From NCBI RefSeq assembly GCF_000423665.1, contig NZ_AUIK01000010.1, positions 310,001-374,000 of the forward strand: a stretch of 64,000 nt of DNA, in the 5' to 3' direction. The position numbers were made by a program, and so were the translations under genes. Below, one piece after another: positions 8,961 to 18,978 of this stretch (position 1 is its first letter; each line of letters begins with the position of its first letter). Origin of the DNA: Solirubrobacter soli DSM 22325. Its GTDB lineage: Bacteria; Actinomycetota; Thermoleophilia; Solirubrobacterales; Solirubrobacteraceae. The notes under the pieces were generated by a model that was given only the letters and a program-made list of their open reading frames with translations, searched no databases and was not told the origin of the DNA.

Positions 8961-9819
8961 CGAGCTGACGACGCTGGAAGCGGCCGGCGACGTGCTCGTC
9001 GTCCCCCTTGGGGCGACCGAGCAGCACGGCCCGCACCTGCCGCTCGGCACCGACACGATCATCGCGACCGCGCTCGCCGCCTCGCTCGACGCGGTCGTCG
9101 CGCCCGCGCTCCCCTACGGCTCCAGCGGCGAGCACGCGGGCTTCGCGGGCACGCTCTCGATCGGCCGCGAGGCGCTGGTCGCGGTCCTCGTCGAGCTCGT
9201 GCGCTCGTCGTCGTTCGCGCGGGTCGTGTTCGTGAGCGGACACGGCGGGAACGCCGAGCCGCTCGCCACCGCGGTCCGCCGGCTGCGCGACGAGGGCCAC
9301 GACGTGTGGGCCTGGGCGCCGGCCTGGGGCGGCGACGCCCACGCGGGCCGCATCGAGACCTCGCTCCTGCTCGCGCTCGAGCCGCGGCTCGTGGGCGAGG
9401 CGCGCGAGCCGGGGAACACGGAGCCGCTGAGCGCGTTGATGCCGCGCCTGCGAGCCGAAGGCGTGCGCGGCGTGGCACCGAACGGCGTCCTCGGCGACCC
9501 GACGGGTGCGAGCGAGGAAGAGGGCCGCGCGCTGCTGGCGGCGGCGATCGCGGACCTGCGCGCGTTCGTGGCGAGCCTGCCGCCGGTGGCGGCGCGCGGC
9601 GAGTCCGCGCGGAGCCGCGGCGACGCCGCGCAGGCGGGCGGCGACACCGCGCGGGCGCGCGGCGACATCGCGCGGGCGGGCGGCGAGTCCGCGCGAAGCC
9701 GCGGCGACACCGCGCAGGCGGGCGGCGACACCGCGCGGGCGGGCGGCGACACCGCGCGGGCGGGCGGCTGCGCCCTCGCGCCAGGCGGCGCCACGCGGCT
9801 CGTCGGAGGCCGCCCGTGA
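8932..9819 (+). CDS. mftE: Creatininase-family peptidase MftE with repeat tail
   Basis: 295 residues. The first 220 are MftE, a metal-dependent amidohydrolase that cuts the modified Val-Tyr dipeptide from MftA. Seen: GATEQHGPHLPLGTDT, SGHGGN (H104) and GGDAHAGRIETS, which supply metal ligands and the active site. Residues 223-278 are eight copies of a seven-residue repeat of the type GDTARAG, followed by a short tail. This extension is not part of the normal enzyme. The start overlaps mftD, and the stop overlaps the SDR gene (GTGA). Confidence 0.92.
   Translation: MASPGASALDELTTLEAAGDVLVVPLGATEQHGPHLPLGTDTIIATALAASLDAVVAPALPYGSSGEHAGFAGTLSIGREALVAVLVELVRSSSFARVVFVSGHGGNAEPLATAVRRLRDEGHDVWAWAPAWGGDAHAGRIETSLLLALEPRLVGEAREPGNTEPLSALMPRLRAEGVRGVAPNGVLGDPTGASEEEGRALLAAAIADLRAFVASLPPVAARGESARSRGDAAQAGGDTARARGDIARAGGESARSRGDTAQAGGDTARAGGDTARAGGCALAPGGATRLVGGRP
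9598..9765 (+). repeat. Eight 21-bp tandem repeats inside mftE
   Basis: Eight exact-length 21-base units in frame with mftE, each coding GxxAxxx, with a higher-order period of four units (84 bases): GESARSR, GDxAQAG, GDTARAx, GDxARAG, twice. No indels break the frame. Confidence 0.9.
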
Positions 9820-10667
9820 CGCGGCCGCGCTCCATGACCTCCTCCCGCACCCGGCTCGCCCGGCAGCGGTCTCGGCTCCCCCTCGGTGGGCGGTCGCGCG
9901 GGGTCGCGCTCGTCACCGGGGCCGCGCGTGGCATCGGGCACGCGACGGTGCGGCAGCTGTCCTCCGACGGCTGGAACGTCGTCGCGGTCGATCGCGGCGC
10001 GGACGACCCGCGGCTTCCCTACGCGCTCGGCACCGCAGCCGAGTTGCAGCGACTCGGCAACGAGCGCGTCGTCGCGATCCCCGCCGACGTCACCGACCCC
10101 GAGGCGCTCGCGGGCGCGGTCGAGATCGCGGAGCGGCGCTGGGGCGGGCTCGACGTGGTCGTCGCGGCCGCCGGCGTGATCGCCGGAGGGGCGGACGCGT
10201 GGGAGCTCGACCCCGAGCAGGAGCGGGCCGTGCTGGAGATCAACCTCGGCGGCGTCATCAACACCGCCCGCGCCGGGATCCCCGCCCTGCTCAGGCGCCC
10301 GCAGCCGAGAGAGGGACGGTTCATCGCCGTCGCCTCCACGGCCGCCACGAAGGGCCTCCCGATGCTCGCCGCCTACTGCGCCTCGAAGGCGGGCGTGACC
10401 GGGTTCGTCCGCGCGCTCGCGCTCGAGTTGGCGGGCACGGGCGTGACCGCCAACTCGGTCAGCCCGGGCTCCACGCGGACCCCGATCCTCGACGAGTCCG
10501 CCCGCCTCTACGGTCTCCCCACCGCCGAGGCCTTCGCCGACCAGCAGCCCTGCAACCGGCTGCTGGAGCCCGAGGAGATCGCTGGGCTGATCGCGTGGCT
10601 CGCCGGGCCGCACAGCGGCGGCGCGACCGGCGCCGACTACCCGCTTGACGGCGGTCTTTCCCTCTAG
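9816..10667 (+). CDS. Mycofactocin-type SDR oxidoreductase
   Basis: 283-residue short-chain dehydrogenase. Seen: the NAD-binding TGAARGIG, NxG strand region, and catalytic YCASK (Y187, K191) with SPGSTRTPI downstream. Several SDR subfamilies occur only with mft genes and hold NAD non-exchangeably so that mycofactocin accepts the electrons; position and insert pattern fit this group. The start is GTG 9816, overlapping the mftE stop; ATG 9834 in the same frame is an alternative. Its alcohol substrate is unknown. Confidence 0.85.
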   Translation: MTRPRSMTSSRTRLARQRSRLPLGGRSRGVALVTGAARGIGHATVRQLSSDGWNVVAVDRGADDPRLPYALGTAAELQRLGNERVVAIPADVTDPEALAGAVEIAERRWGGLDVVVAAAGVIAGGADAWELDPEQERAVLEINLGGVINTARAGIPALLRRPQPREGRFIAVASTAATKGLPMLAAYCASKAGVTGFVRALALELAGTGVTANSVSPGSTRTPILDESARLYGLPTAEAFADQQPCNRLLEPEEIAGLIAWLAGPHSGGATGADYPLDGGLSL

Positions 10668-10723
10668 CTCGAGCCCCTGTACGTAAAGTCGCGCTCAGGG
10701 GTTCCGTCGCGTCCGTCTGCGCG

Positions 10724-10729
10724 TACAAT
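10724..10729 (+). promoter_or_regulatory. Candidate -10 box upstream of the mutase gene
   Basis: TACAAT 39 bases before the mutase start. No good -35 box is visible. Just upstream, CCCCTG (10674-10679) and CAGGGG (10696-10701) can pair as a weak terminator after the SDR gene. Confidence 0.35.
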
Positions 10730-10767
10730 AGGTGGACTTCCAACTATCTTAGGCCCGAGCATCCCCT

Positions 10768-12380
<1,613 letters not shown>

Positions 12381-12384
<4 letters not shown>

Positions 12385-12403
12385 AGGGGCCAGGCCCCTT
12401 TAG
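12381..12403. terminator. Perfect 11-bp hairpin at the mutase stop
   Basis: CTAAAGGGGCC, one base, GGCCCCTTTAG. It begins in the stop codon and is followed by TTTAGGTTCGCC. A related hairpin sits at 20241-20263. Confidence 0.75.
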
Positions 12404-12416
12404 GTTCGCCCCGTGT

Positions 12417-12439
12417 GGCCCGCCGCGCAGCGGCGGGCC
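12417..12439. terminator. Second hairpin between convergent genes
   Basis: GGCCCGCCGC, gca, GCGGCGGGCC: a perfect 10-bp stem. It lies downstream of both the mutase (+) and the Dabb gene (-), so it may stop transcription from both sides. Confidence 0.65.
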
Positions 12440-12448
12440 GGCGGGGGG

Positions 12449-12760
12449 TTAGAGCGCCTCGCTGTCGAGCTCGAGGAAGTCCGTGACCTCGTTGTCCCAG
12501 CGCTCGGACACGAACGACACGTGGTCCGGGTGGGCGCTGTAGGCGTCGTACGCGGCGCGGTCGACGAACTCCATGACGAGCGAGAACGCGTAGTCGTTCT
12601 TCGGCGAGACCTCGCGCATGATCTCGAAGGCCTCGACGCCGGGGATCGAGGCCAGCTCCGCGTTGGCGCGAAGGAAGTCCGCCTCCTCGGGCGAGCCTTC
12701 CGCGTGCTTCAAAGTGAAAACGACTCCGTGACGAACACGGCCGGGTGTCAGGATTGGCAT
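12449..12760 (-). CDS. Dabb-domain (stress responsive A/B barrel) protein
   Basis: About 103 residues from ATG 12760, forming a single alpha+beta barrel domain of the Dabb family. Seen: an N-terminal RHGVVFTLK strand, VEAFEIMREVSPKNDYAFSL and the HPDHVSFVSE segment typical of the fold. Dabb proteins include small enzymes and proteins of unknown role. A TTG at 12775 overlapping the upstream stop (TTGA) is an alternative start and would couple it to the small-subunit gene. As the last gene of the flavoprotein operon, a role in sugar or aromatic-aglycone processing is possible but not shown. Confidence 0.75.
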   Translation of the reverse strand: MPILTPGRVRHGVVFTLKHAEGSPEEADFLRANAELASIPGVEAFEIMREVSPKNDYAFSLVMEFVDRAAYDAYSAHPDHVSFVSERWDNEVTDFLELDSEAL

Positions 12761-12771
12761 AGGGTGAGAAG

Positions 12772-13179
12772 TCAATCAGGCGTGGGGCGATAGACGGGGC
12801 CTCGCGCGACGACGCTGTCGAGCAGGCCGTCGTCGAGGTAGTCCGGGGCGGCGTCGGGGTCGATCGGCCGCGCCTCCAGACCCGGGTAGCCGATCGCCTC
12901 GCGCATCGCCGGGTTGAGGAAGTAGGCCGCGGGGACGACCGCGGTGATCACGCCCCAAGCGCCGGCGTCGGCCCGCAACGCCGCGATCGGATCGGCCGCG
13001 CCCTCGACCGACGCCAGCGCCGCCTCCAGGGGCGAGGCGAGGTCCGGCCGCGCGGCCAGCACCTCGTCCAGGTACTGCCCCGCGACGCCGGCCTCAGAGG
13101 CCGACGGCATCCCCGAGCCTGCTGGGATCAGCACGTCGGCGATCGCGGCCAACTGCGCGCGATGAGCATCCGAGATCAT
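12772..13179 (-). CDS. Gluconate 2-dehydrogenase subunit 3-like protein
   Basis: 135 residues, resembling the small subunit that partners GMC-type membrane or cytosolic sugar dehydrogenases (gluconate 2-dehydrogenase subunit 3 family). Seen: AQLAAIADVLIPAG near the N-terminus and a proline-rich end. No Tat or Sec signal is visible, unlike many periplasmic relatives. It starts inside the stop of the GMC gene (ATGA), strongly suggesting the two proteins act as a complex. Glucoside 3-dehydrogenases also pair a GMC flavoprotein with this small-subunit family, which is one candidate function. Confidence 0.8.
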   Translation of the reverse strand: MISDAHRAQLAAIADVLIPAGSGMPSASEAGVAGQYLDEVLAARPDLASPLEAALASVEGAADPIAALRADAGAWGVITAVVPAAYFLNPAMREAIGYPGLEARPIDPDAAPDYLDDGLLDSVVARGPVYRPTPD

Positions 13180-14783
13180 GCCGCCACCCTCTGGTCTCGC
13201 CGGGACTCGATCAATTGGTCGGCGAACCGCAGTGCCAGCGCCGCGATCGTCGCCGTCGGGTTCATTCCGGCCGACGTGGGCCAGACGCTGCCGTCGAAGA
13301 CGTACAGGTTCGGCACGTCGTGGCAGCGCCCGGAGGCGTCGACGACCGACGTCGCCGGATCGTCGCCCATCATCGTCGTCCCGAGCAGATGCCAGCCCGT
13401 GGCGCGGATGAACGGCGCCACGACCACGTCGCGCGCACCCGCCGCGAGCAGCGACTCGCGCGCCCGCGCCTGGTGGAACTCGACCAGCCGCCGCGAGTTC
13501 TCCGACAGCTTGTACTCGATCTTCGCGCCCGCGATCCCGTACGCGTCCTTCACCGCAGGGTCGAGCACGACCCGGTTGGACTCCTCCGGCAGATCCTCGG
13601 CGATGATGCCCCACATCGTCGAGTGCCCGAGCCGCCCGCGGACGGCGTCCTGGAACCCGGAACCCCAGATCTCGTTCTCCGCGCCCCACGGGTACGCGCT
13701 CGTCATCGAGAACGGCCCGCCGGTCGGCTGGAGCCCCCACTTCGCCCCGCGCACGAACCCGCGCGACGCGTCGGTCTCGTAGAACTCGAGCGAGTGGATG
13801 TACTGGCCCCACGGGCCCTGCCACGCGCGGAAGTCCTCGTCGAAGACGCCGACGACGGTCCCGAACGGGTGCATCATCAGCCGCTTGCCGACGAGCCCGC
13901 TCGAGTTGGCGACGCCGTCCGGCGAATCGCCCGAGAGCAGCAGCAGCCGCGGCGTCCCGATCCCGTTGGCGGCGAGGATCGTCACGCCCGCGCGGACCTC
14001 GTGCTCGACGCCGTCGCCGTCCACGTAGACGCAGCCCCCGACGAGCCCGTCCGGCCGCATCACCAGCTCCCGCACCCGCGCACGCGTCCGCAGCTCGACG
14101 CCGAGCTCGAGCGCCCGCGGCCAGTGGGTGCGGTCGACGGTCCCCTTCGCGCCGTCCATGCACGCCTGCAGGCAGGTGCCGCGCTGGACGCAGGCGTTCA
14201 GGTTCCCGTAGCGGCGGGTGGCGATCGCCAGCGGCGCGGGCCACCAGTGCCAGCCGAGCTCATTGTGCGCGCGGGCGACACGCTTTCCGGCGGGTCCCAG
14301 CGGGACGGGCGGCAACGGCGGGCCCTCGCCGGGCGGGAACGCCGTGTCGCCCGCGAGCCCGGAGATCCCGAAGTCGCGCTCGACCCGCACGTAGTAGGGC
14401 TCGAGGTCCTCGTAGGTGAGCGGCCAGTCGTCGGCGACGCCGTCCAATGTCCGCACCCGGAAGTCCGACGGCATGTTGCGCTGCCACTGCGCCGCGTAGA
14501 CCACGGTCCCGCCGCCGACGCCGTTCCACATCAGCGCGGTGATGTCGGACTCCGAGTCGTTGATCGGGTAGTCGCCGGGCGCCTGGCGGACGTTCGGGTC
14601 CCAGCCCCAGTCGCGGCCCGCGGTCAGCGGGAAGTCCTCGCGGGTGACCGTGGCCTTCGCGTAGTCGGGCCAGTCCCCCTGCTCGAGCACCAGGACCGAG
14701 AACCCCTCCTCGGCCAGCCGTTTGGCCGCGATCGCGCCGGACGGCCCGGCACCGACGATCAGGACGTCGGGCTCCTTAGACAT
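13176..14783 (-). CDS. GMC-family FAD sugar oxidoreductase
   Basis: 535 residues. Seen: FAD-binding VGAGPSGAIAAKRLAEEGF at the N-terminus, GVGGGTVVYAAQWQRNMP, a cysteine cluster ACVQRGTCLQACMDG typical of gluconate-dehydrogenase-like GMC enzymes, the active-site ATGWHLLGTTMMG and the C-terminal GMNPTATIAALA. It probably oxidises a sugar or glycoside hydroxyl, handing electrons on through its small subunit. Start supported by AAGGAGGAG six bases upstream. It could be confused with the mycofactocin-linked MftG, but the cysteine cluster and small-subunit partner argue for the gluconate/glucoside dehydrogenase group. Confidence 0.88.
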   Translation of the reverse strand: MSKEPDVLIVGAGPSGAIAAKRLAEEGFSVLVLEQGDWPDYAKATVTREDFPLTAGRDWGWDPNVRQAPGDYPINDSESDITALMWNGVGGGTVVYAAQWQRNMPSDFRVRTLDGVADDWPLTYEDLEPYYVRVERDFGISGLAGDTAFPPGEGPPLPPVPLGPAGKRVARAHNELGWHWWPAPLAIATRRYGNLNACVQRGTCLQACMDGAKGTVDRTHWPRALELGVELRTRARVRELVMRPDGLVGGCVYVDGDGVEHEVRAGVTILAANGIGTPRLLLLSGDSPDGVANSSGLVGKRLMMHPFGTVVGVFDEDFRAWQGPWGQYIHSLEFYETDASRGFVRGAKWGLQPTGGPFSMTSAYPWGAENEIWGSGFQDAVRGRLGHSTMWGIIAEDLPEESNRVVLDPAVKDAYGIAGAKIEYKLSENSRRLVEFHQARARESLLAAGARDVVVAPFIRATGWHLLGTTMMGDDPATSVVDASGRCHDVPNLYVFDGSVWPTSAGMNPTATIAALALRFADQLIESRRDQRVAA

Positions 14784-16044
14784 CGATCTCCTCCTTGTCC
14801 ATCACCACTGCCTCCACGGCCCGCGGGCCGAAAATCATCCCGAGCATGAGGCCCGCGACGTAGTGCGGGCCCTGGAGCCCGCCCGCGTCGCCGCCCGCGC
14901 AGTACAGCCCCGGCACCCGCGCGCCGTCGCGGTCCAGCACCCGGCCCCACGCGTCGACCTTCACGCCCCCGAGCGTGAACGTGATCGTCGGCTGGAACTC
15001 GACCGCCCAGAACGGCGCCTCGCGCAGCTGGTTCGGACCGCTGTATCCCTCGAGCGTCTCGCGCAACGCGGCGGCGTCGACGCCCCACTCCCCCACATGC
15101 CCGATCAGCTCGTCGACCGTCGGCGCCGACACGATCCGGGCGCCCAGCGACCGCGCGTGCTCGAAGCGATCGATCACCTGCCCGTGCGGGTACGGCGCGC
15201 TGACCACCCGCACGCGGCGCACGGCGTCGTCGCACAGCAGCACGCCGCGCGCGCCCGGCTGGCGCAGCGTCAGCTGGTTGGCGACCTCGTCGCCCAGCGC
15301 CTCGTCGTGGTACCGGCGTCCCAGCCGGTTGACGAGGATGCACCACTTCGAGTGGTACTGGGCGAGCGGCAGGTAGCTGGACGGCTCGAAGGAGGTCAGC
15401 GGCGACGCGACGGTGTGCCCGTAGAACGTGCCCAACCCCGCCGACGCGGCCCCACCGGCATCGCGCGCCATGCGAAACCCGTCGCCCACGGACCACGGAT
15501 TCGAGCGCACGAGCACGCGATCGGCGTCCCACCCGAGGAACGTCTTGACCAGTTCGCGGTCGCCCTGGAAGCCGCCCGTGGCGAGCAGCACGGCGCGGGC
15601 GCGGATCTCCTCACCGCCGACGACCGCCCCGACGACACACCCGTCCTCGACGAGCAGCGAGCGCACCGGCGCCGAGAGCCGCAGATCGTCGATCCGGGAC
15701 GCCCAGTGGTCGTGCAGCGCATGGATGTCGGTGCGGTAGGCGACGCCGAAGCCGAGGTGCTCGGTCCAGCGCTCCGTGATCGGCACGCCGGCGTCGCGCG
15801 CGGCGGCCACGGCGGGTTCGAAGCCCTCGACCAGCACCCGCCCGAGGTCCGGATCGCCGTCGGGCAGCAGCGAGGTCAGCGTGGGGACGTCCGGCGCGGT
15901 CCAGAGAATCCCCGCGGAAAAGTAGGCTGAACCGCCATACCGTCCGGCCTTCTCACATACGATCGCGGAGAGCCCACGCGCGGCCGCGGCCGCACCCGCG
16001 GCCAGCCCCGCCTGTCCCCCGCCCACGACGAGAAGATCGATCAC
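14776..16044 (-). CDS. FAD-dependent flavoprotein dehydrogenase (fumarate reductase-like)
   Basis: 422 residues of the FAD_binding_2 family (fumarate reductase, ketosteroid dehydrogenase, tricarballylate dehydrogenase relatives). Seen: VVGGGQAGLAAGAAAAARG, an early GGSAYFSAG, RAVLLATGGFQGDREL, and the C-terminal PGLYCAGGDAGG with a final helix. It likely oxidises or reduces a C-C bond of a small molecule; the substrate is not evident. GTG start with GGAGGT upstream. It is the first gene of the four-gene minus-strand operon and lies 26 bases from the divergent LacI gene. Confidence 0.85.
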   Translation of the reverse strand: MIDLLVVGGGQAGLAAGAAAAARGLSAIVCEKAGRYGGSAYFSAGILWTAPDVPTLTSLLPDGDPDLGRVLVEGFEPAVAAARDAGVPITERWTEHLGFGVAYRTDIHALHDHWASRIDDLRLSAPVRSLLVEDGCVVGAVVGGEEIRARAVLLATGGFQGDRELVKTFLGWDADRVLVRSNPWSVGDGFRMARDAGGAASAGLGTFYGHTVASPLTSFEPSSYLPLAQYHSKWCILVNRLGRRYHDEALGDEVANQLTLRQPGARGVLLCDDAVRRVRVVSAPYPHGQVIDRFEHARSLGARIVSAPTVDELIGHVGEWGVDAAALRETLEGYSGPNQLREAPFWAVEFQPTITFTLGGVKVDAWGRVLDRDGARVPGLYCAGGDAGGLQGPHYVAGLMLGMIFGPRAVEAVVMDKEEIDV

Positions 16045-16070
16045 GTGCCCACCTCCGTAACGTAACCGCC

Positions 16071-17048
16071 GTGGCGTCTCTCAGCGACATCTCCCGGCAC
16101 GCGGGCGTCTCGATCGCCACGTGCTCGCGCGTCCTCAACGGCTCGGCCCATCCGGTGTCCGAAGCGACCCGCACGCGCGTGCTCAACGCGGCGCAGGAGC
16201 TCGGGTACGCGCCGTCCGCGCTCGCCCGTGCCCTCGTGACCCGCTCGAGCCGGATCATCGGCGTGATCGTGGGCGACATCGTCGACCCGTACTTCGCCGA
16301 GATCGCCCGCGGCGTGGAGGAGGTCGGCGCCGACCTCGGGTACCTGACGATGGTGTGCAGCGCCGAGGTGGGCAGCGACGCCGAGCTCGGCCACCTCCGG
16401 CAGTTGCGCGACTACCACGCCGCCGGGATCGTCTTCGCGGCGTCCGGCCGCGCCAACGACCCGAGCGCGCTCGAGCTGGGCGAGGCGGTCGTCGACGCGC
16501 GCGAACGCGGATCGGTGATCGTCGCGCTCGCGCAACGCGACTTCGACGCGCCCACGATCGTCTTCGACAACGAGGCGGCGACCCACGACATCACGGCCTA
16601 CGTGAAGAGCCTCGGCCACGAGCGCGTCACGTTCGTCGAGGGCCCGGCGGGGCTGCACACGAGCGCGCTGCGGCTCAAAGGCTTCCAGCGGGCGGGCGGG
16701 ACGGACAAGATCGTCGGCGGCTTCTCCTACGAGGATGGCGTCCGCGCGGCGGACACGCTGCTGGGGCGCGACCGGCTGCCCGACGCCATCGTCGCCGCCA
16801 ACGACGAGGCCGCGATCGGCGTGCTCATGCGTCTGCGCGACCGCGGCGTCGACGTGCCGGGCCAGGTCTCGGTCGCGGGCATCGACGACGTCCGCACCGC
16901 GCACTTCGTCGGCCTGACGACGGTCAGCGTCCCGCTGCACGAGATGGGCAAGCGAGCGGCGCACACCGTGCTCGGCGGTTACAACGCCGAGGACGTGGTG
17001 CTGGCGCACAAGGTCGTGCCGCGCGCCACGACCGCGCCGCGGAGCTAG
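16071..17048 (+). CDS. LacI-family transcriptional regulator
   Basis: 325 residues from GTG 16071. Residues 3-46 are the LacI helix-turn-helix (LSDISRHAGVSIATCSRVLNG); the rest is a sugar-binding-protein-like effector domain (SRIIGVIVGDIVDPYFAEI, AIVAANDEAAIGVL, VAGIDDV, TTVSVPLHEMG). No Shine-Dalgarno is visible, so it may be leaderless. It sits between two sugar-oxidation operons and is the natural candidate to bind the CG-centred operator at 20142-20157 before the Gfo gene. Whether it also controls the divergent flavoprotein operon is not clear, since only 26 bases separate them. Confidence 0.9.
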   Translation: MASLSDISRHAGVSIATCSRVLNGSAHPVSEATRTRVLNAAQELGYAPSALARALVTRSSRIIGVIVGDIVDPYFAEIARGVEEVGADLGYLTMVCSAEVGSDAELGHLRQLRDYHAAGIVFAASGRANDPSALELGEAVVDARERGSVIVALAQRDFDAPTIVFDNEAATHDITAYVKSLGHERVTFVEGPAGLHTSALRLKGFQRAGGTDKIVGGFSYEDGVRAADTLLGRDRLPDAIVAANDEAAIGVLMRLRDRGVDVPGQVSVAGIDDVRTAHFVGLTTVSVPLHEMGKRAAHTVLGGYNAEDVVLAHKVVPRATTAPRS

Positions 17049-17836
17049 AGCACGCATCGCTCGAAGCGCTCGACCGTCAGCCGCATCAGCTCGGCGCGGG
17101 GCAGGTCCCAGATCGCCGGGTTGAGGATCTCGACCTCGATCGGGCCGCAGTAGCCCGCGGCCTCGATCATCGCGCTGAAGCCGTGCAGGTCGATGATGCC
17201 GTCGCCCATCATGCCGCGCTCCAGCAGGGTGTGGGAGGTCTCGCGAAGCCAGTCGTTGACGTGGTAGCCGACGATCCGGCCGGCGGCGCGGGCGACCTGC
17301 TCGGGCAGCGACGCGTCCCAGAACGTGTGGTAGACGTCGATGACGACGCCGACGCCGGGGTCGCCGATCCGCTCGGCGATGTCGAGCGCGTTGCCGAGCG
17401 AGGTGATCGCCGAGCGCTCGCCGATCATCATCGGGTGCAGCGGCTCGATCCCCAGCCGGACGCCGAGCTCGTTGGCGTGCGGGAGGAGCTTCTCGATGCC
17501 ACGCCGGATCGTGTCGCGCGCCTGCGCCAGGTCCTTGGTGGCCGGCGGGCCGCAGACGAGCACGAGCGCGTCGGTCCCGAGCGCCGCGGCCTCCTCGACC
17601 GCGCGCCGGTTGTCGGCGTCGGCGTCCTCGGCGGCGAAGAACCCGCCGCGGCACAGCGACGAGACCTTCAGGCCGGCGGCGTCGATCCGCTTGCGCGCGT
17701 CCTCGACCCCGATCTCCGCGACCTTGTGCCGCCATGGCCCGATCCACTCGATGCCATGCTCGGCGCACGCGTCAATGACCTCGGCCAACGGCCAGCGGTC
17801 CGCGGTCATCGAGTTGAAGGAGAGCCGGGAGCTCAA
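17045..17836 (-). CDS. Sugar phosphate isomerase/epimerase-like TIM barrel
   Basis: 263 residues of the AP-endonuclease-2/xylose-isomerase-like family. Seen: the metal-site strands RLGIEPLHPMM, VVIDVYHTFWD, GYHVNDWL and a final PIEVEILN glutamate. These proteins isomerise or epimerise free sugars, and some eliminate 3-keto-glycosides. TTG start overlapping the DUF993 stop (TTGA), so it is the third gene of a coupled operon. Its stop codon and that of the LacI gene share the palindrome CTAG. Confidence 0.85.
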   Translation of the reverse strand: MSSRLSFNSMTADRWPLAEVIDACAEHGIEWIGPWRHKVAEIGVEDARKRIDAAGLKVSSLCRGGFFAAEDADADNRRAVEEAAALGTDALVLVCGPPATKDLAQARDTIRRGIEKLLPHANELGVRLGIEPLHPMMIGERSAITSLGNALDIAERIGDPGVGVVIDVYHTFWDASLPEQVARAAGRIVGYHVNDWLRETSHTLLERGMMGDGIIDLHGFSAMIEAAGYCGPIEVEILNPAIWDLPRAELMRLTVERFERCVL

Positions 17837-18978
17837 TTGACGCCTGCCAGAGCCAGCACGTGGCGCATGCGTTCGCTCGCGAGCTCCGGGTCGCGCAGCA
17901 GGCCGGCCCGGTCGGCGAGGACGAACAGCTCGGCCAGGTGCAGCACGCTGCGCCCGCTCTCCAGCCCGCCGACCATGCGGAAGTGCTGCTGGTGGCCGTT
18001 GAGGAAGGCGAGGTAGACGACGCCCGTCTTGTAGTACTGGGTGGGCGGGGCGAAGATGTGGCGCGAGAGTGGCACCGTCGGTGCCAGCAGCTCGTCGTAG
18101 CGCGCGGTGTCACCCTCGTCGAGCGCGTGCATCGCCGCCGCGGCGGCGGGCGCGATGGCGTCGAAGATGCCGAGCAGCGCGTGGCTGCCGCTCGCGATCA
18201 GCTGCGGGTAGTTGAAGTCGTCGCCCGTGTACATCTTCACGCCCGCGGGCAGCCGCTCGCGCAGCGCGATCTCCTTGTCCGCGTCCAGCAGCGAGATCTT
18301 GATGCCGTCGACCTTCTCGACGTGCGCGTCGATGATCGACACCACCACGTCCAGCGCATCCTCGAACACGCGCGAACCCCAGTATCCGGCGAGCAGCGGG
18401 TCGAACATGTCGCCGAGCCAGTGCAGGATCACGGGCGCAGAGGCGGCGTCCAGCAGCTCGCCGTAGATGTTCCGGTAGTCGTCGGCGGACGAGGCGGCCG
18501 CGCAGAGCGCCCGCGACGCCATCAGGATCACCGGCGCGCCCTCGCCCTCGATGAACTCGAGCTGCTCCGTGTACGCGCGGCGCACGTCGTCGAGCGTCGC
18601 CGGGCCGGCCGGAAGCTGGTCCGTGCCCGCCCCCGCCGCCAGTTGCCCGCCGACGGCCTTGGCCTCGGCGACGCTGCGCCGGATCAGCTCCTGCGTCGCG
18701 GCCCAGTCCAGCCCCATCCCCCGCTGGGCGGTGTCCATCGCCTCCGCCACGCGCAGCCCGTGCGCCCACAGGTGGCGGCGGAAGTGCAGCGTCGTCTCCC
18801 AGTCCAGCTGCGCGGGACCGGTCGGGTCGCCGCCGGCCAGCGGATCGGCGACGACGTGCGCGGCGGCGAAGCAGACCCGTGAGCGCGGCTCGGCGCCGAG
18901 CACCGGCAGCGGCTCCCGAGCGACCGGCTCGTAGGGCTCCAGGACGCCGCCGGCGCGCGGCAGCACGAGGGCGCTCAT
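17833..18978 (-). CDS. DUF993-family (dihydrodipicolinate synthase-like) protein
   Basis: 381 residues, a length usual for DUF993. These are predicted TIM-barrel aldolase-like proteins of unknown reaction, often beside Gfo/Idh/MocA dehydrogenases and sugar isomerases. Seen: WETTLHFRRHLWAHGLRVAEAMDT, VDGIKISLLDADKE, in which the lysine could act as Schiff-base residue, and MYTGDDFNYPQLI. The ATG overlaps the Gfo stop (ATGA) and its own stop overlaps the isomerase start. Longer forms of the frame run into the Gfo gene and were not used. Confidence 0.82.
   Translation of the reverse strand: MSALVLPRAGGVLEPYEPVAREPLPVLGAEPRSRVCFAAAHVVADPLAGGDPTGPAQLDWETTLHFRRHLWAHGLRVAEAMDTAQRGMGLDWAATQELIRRSVAEAKAVGGQLAAGAGTDQLPAGPATLDDVRRAYTEQLEFIEGEGAPVILMASRALCAAASSADDYRNIYGELLDAASAPVILHWLGDMFDPLLAGYWGSRVFEDALDVVVSIIDAHVEKVDGIKISLLDADKEIALRERLPAGVKMYTGDDFNYPQLIASGSHALLGIFDAIAPAAAAAMHALDEGDTARYDELLAPTVPLSRHIFAPPTQYYKTGVVYLAFLNGHQQHFRMVGGLESGRSVLHLAELFVLADRAGLLRDPELASERMRHVLALAGVN

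Noticed and set aside
9598..9765. CRISPR-like repeats in mftE
   Set aside because: Contiguous in-frame 21-base units with no spacers; coding repeat.
13176..14783. GMC gene as MftG of the mycofactocin cluster
   Set aside because: It has the cysteine cluster and coupled small subunit of gluconate/glucoside dehydrogenases and lies in a separate operon beyond the mutase.
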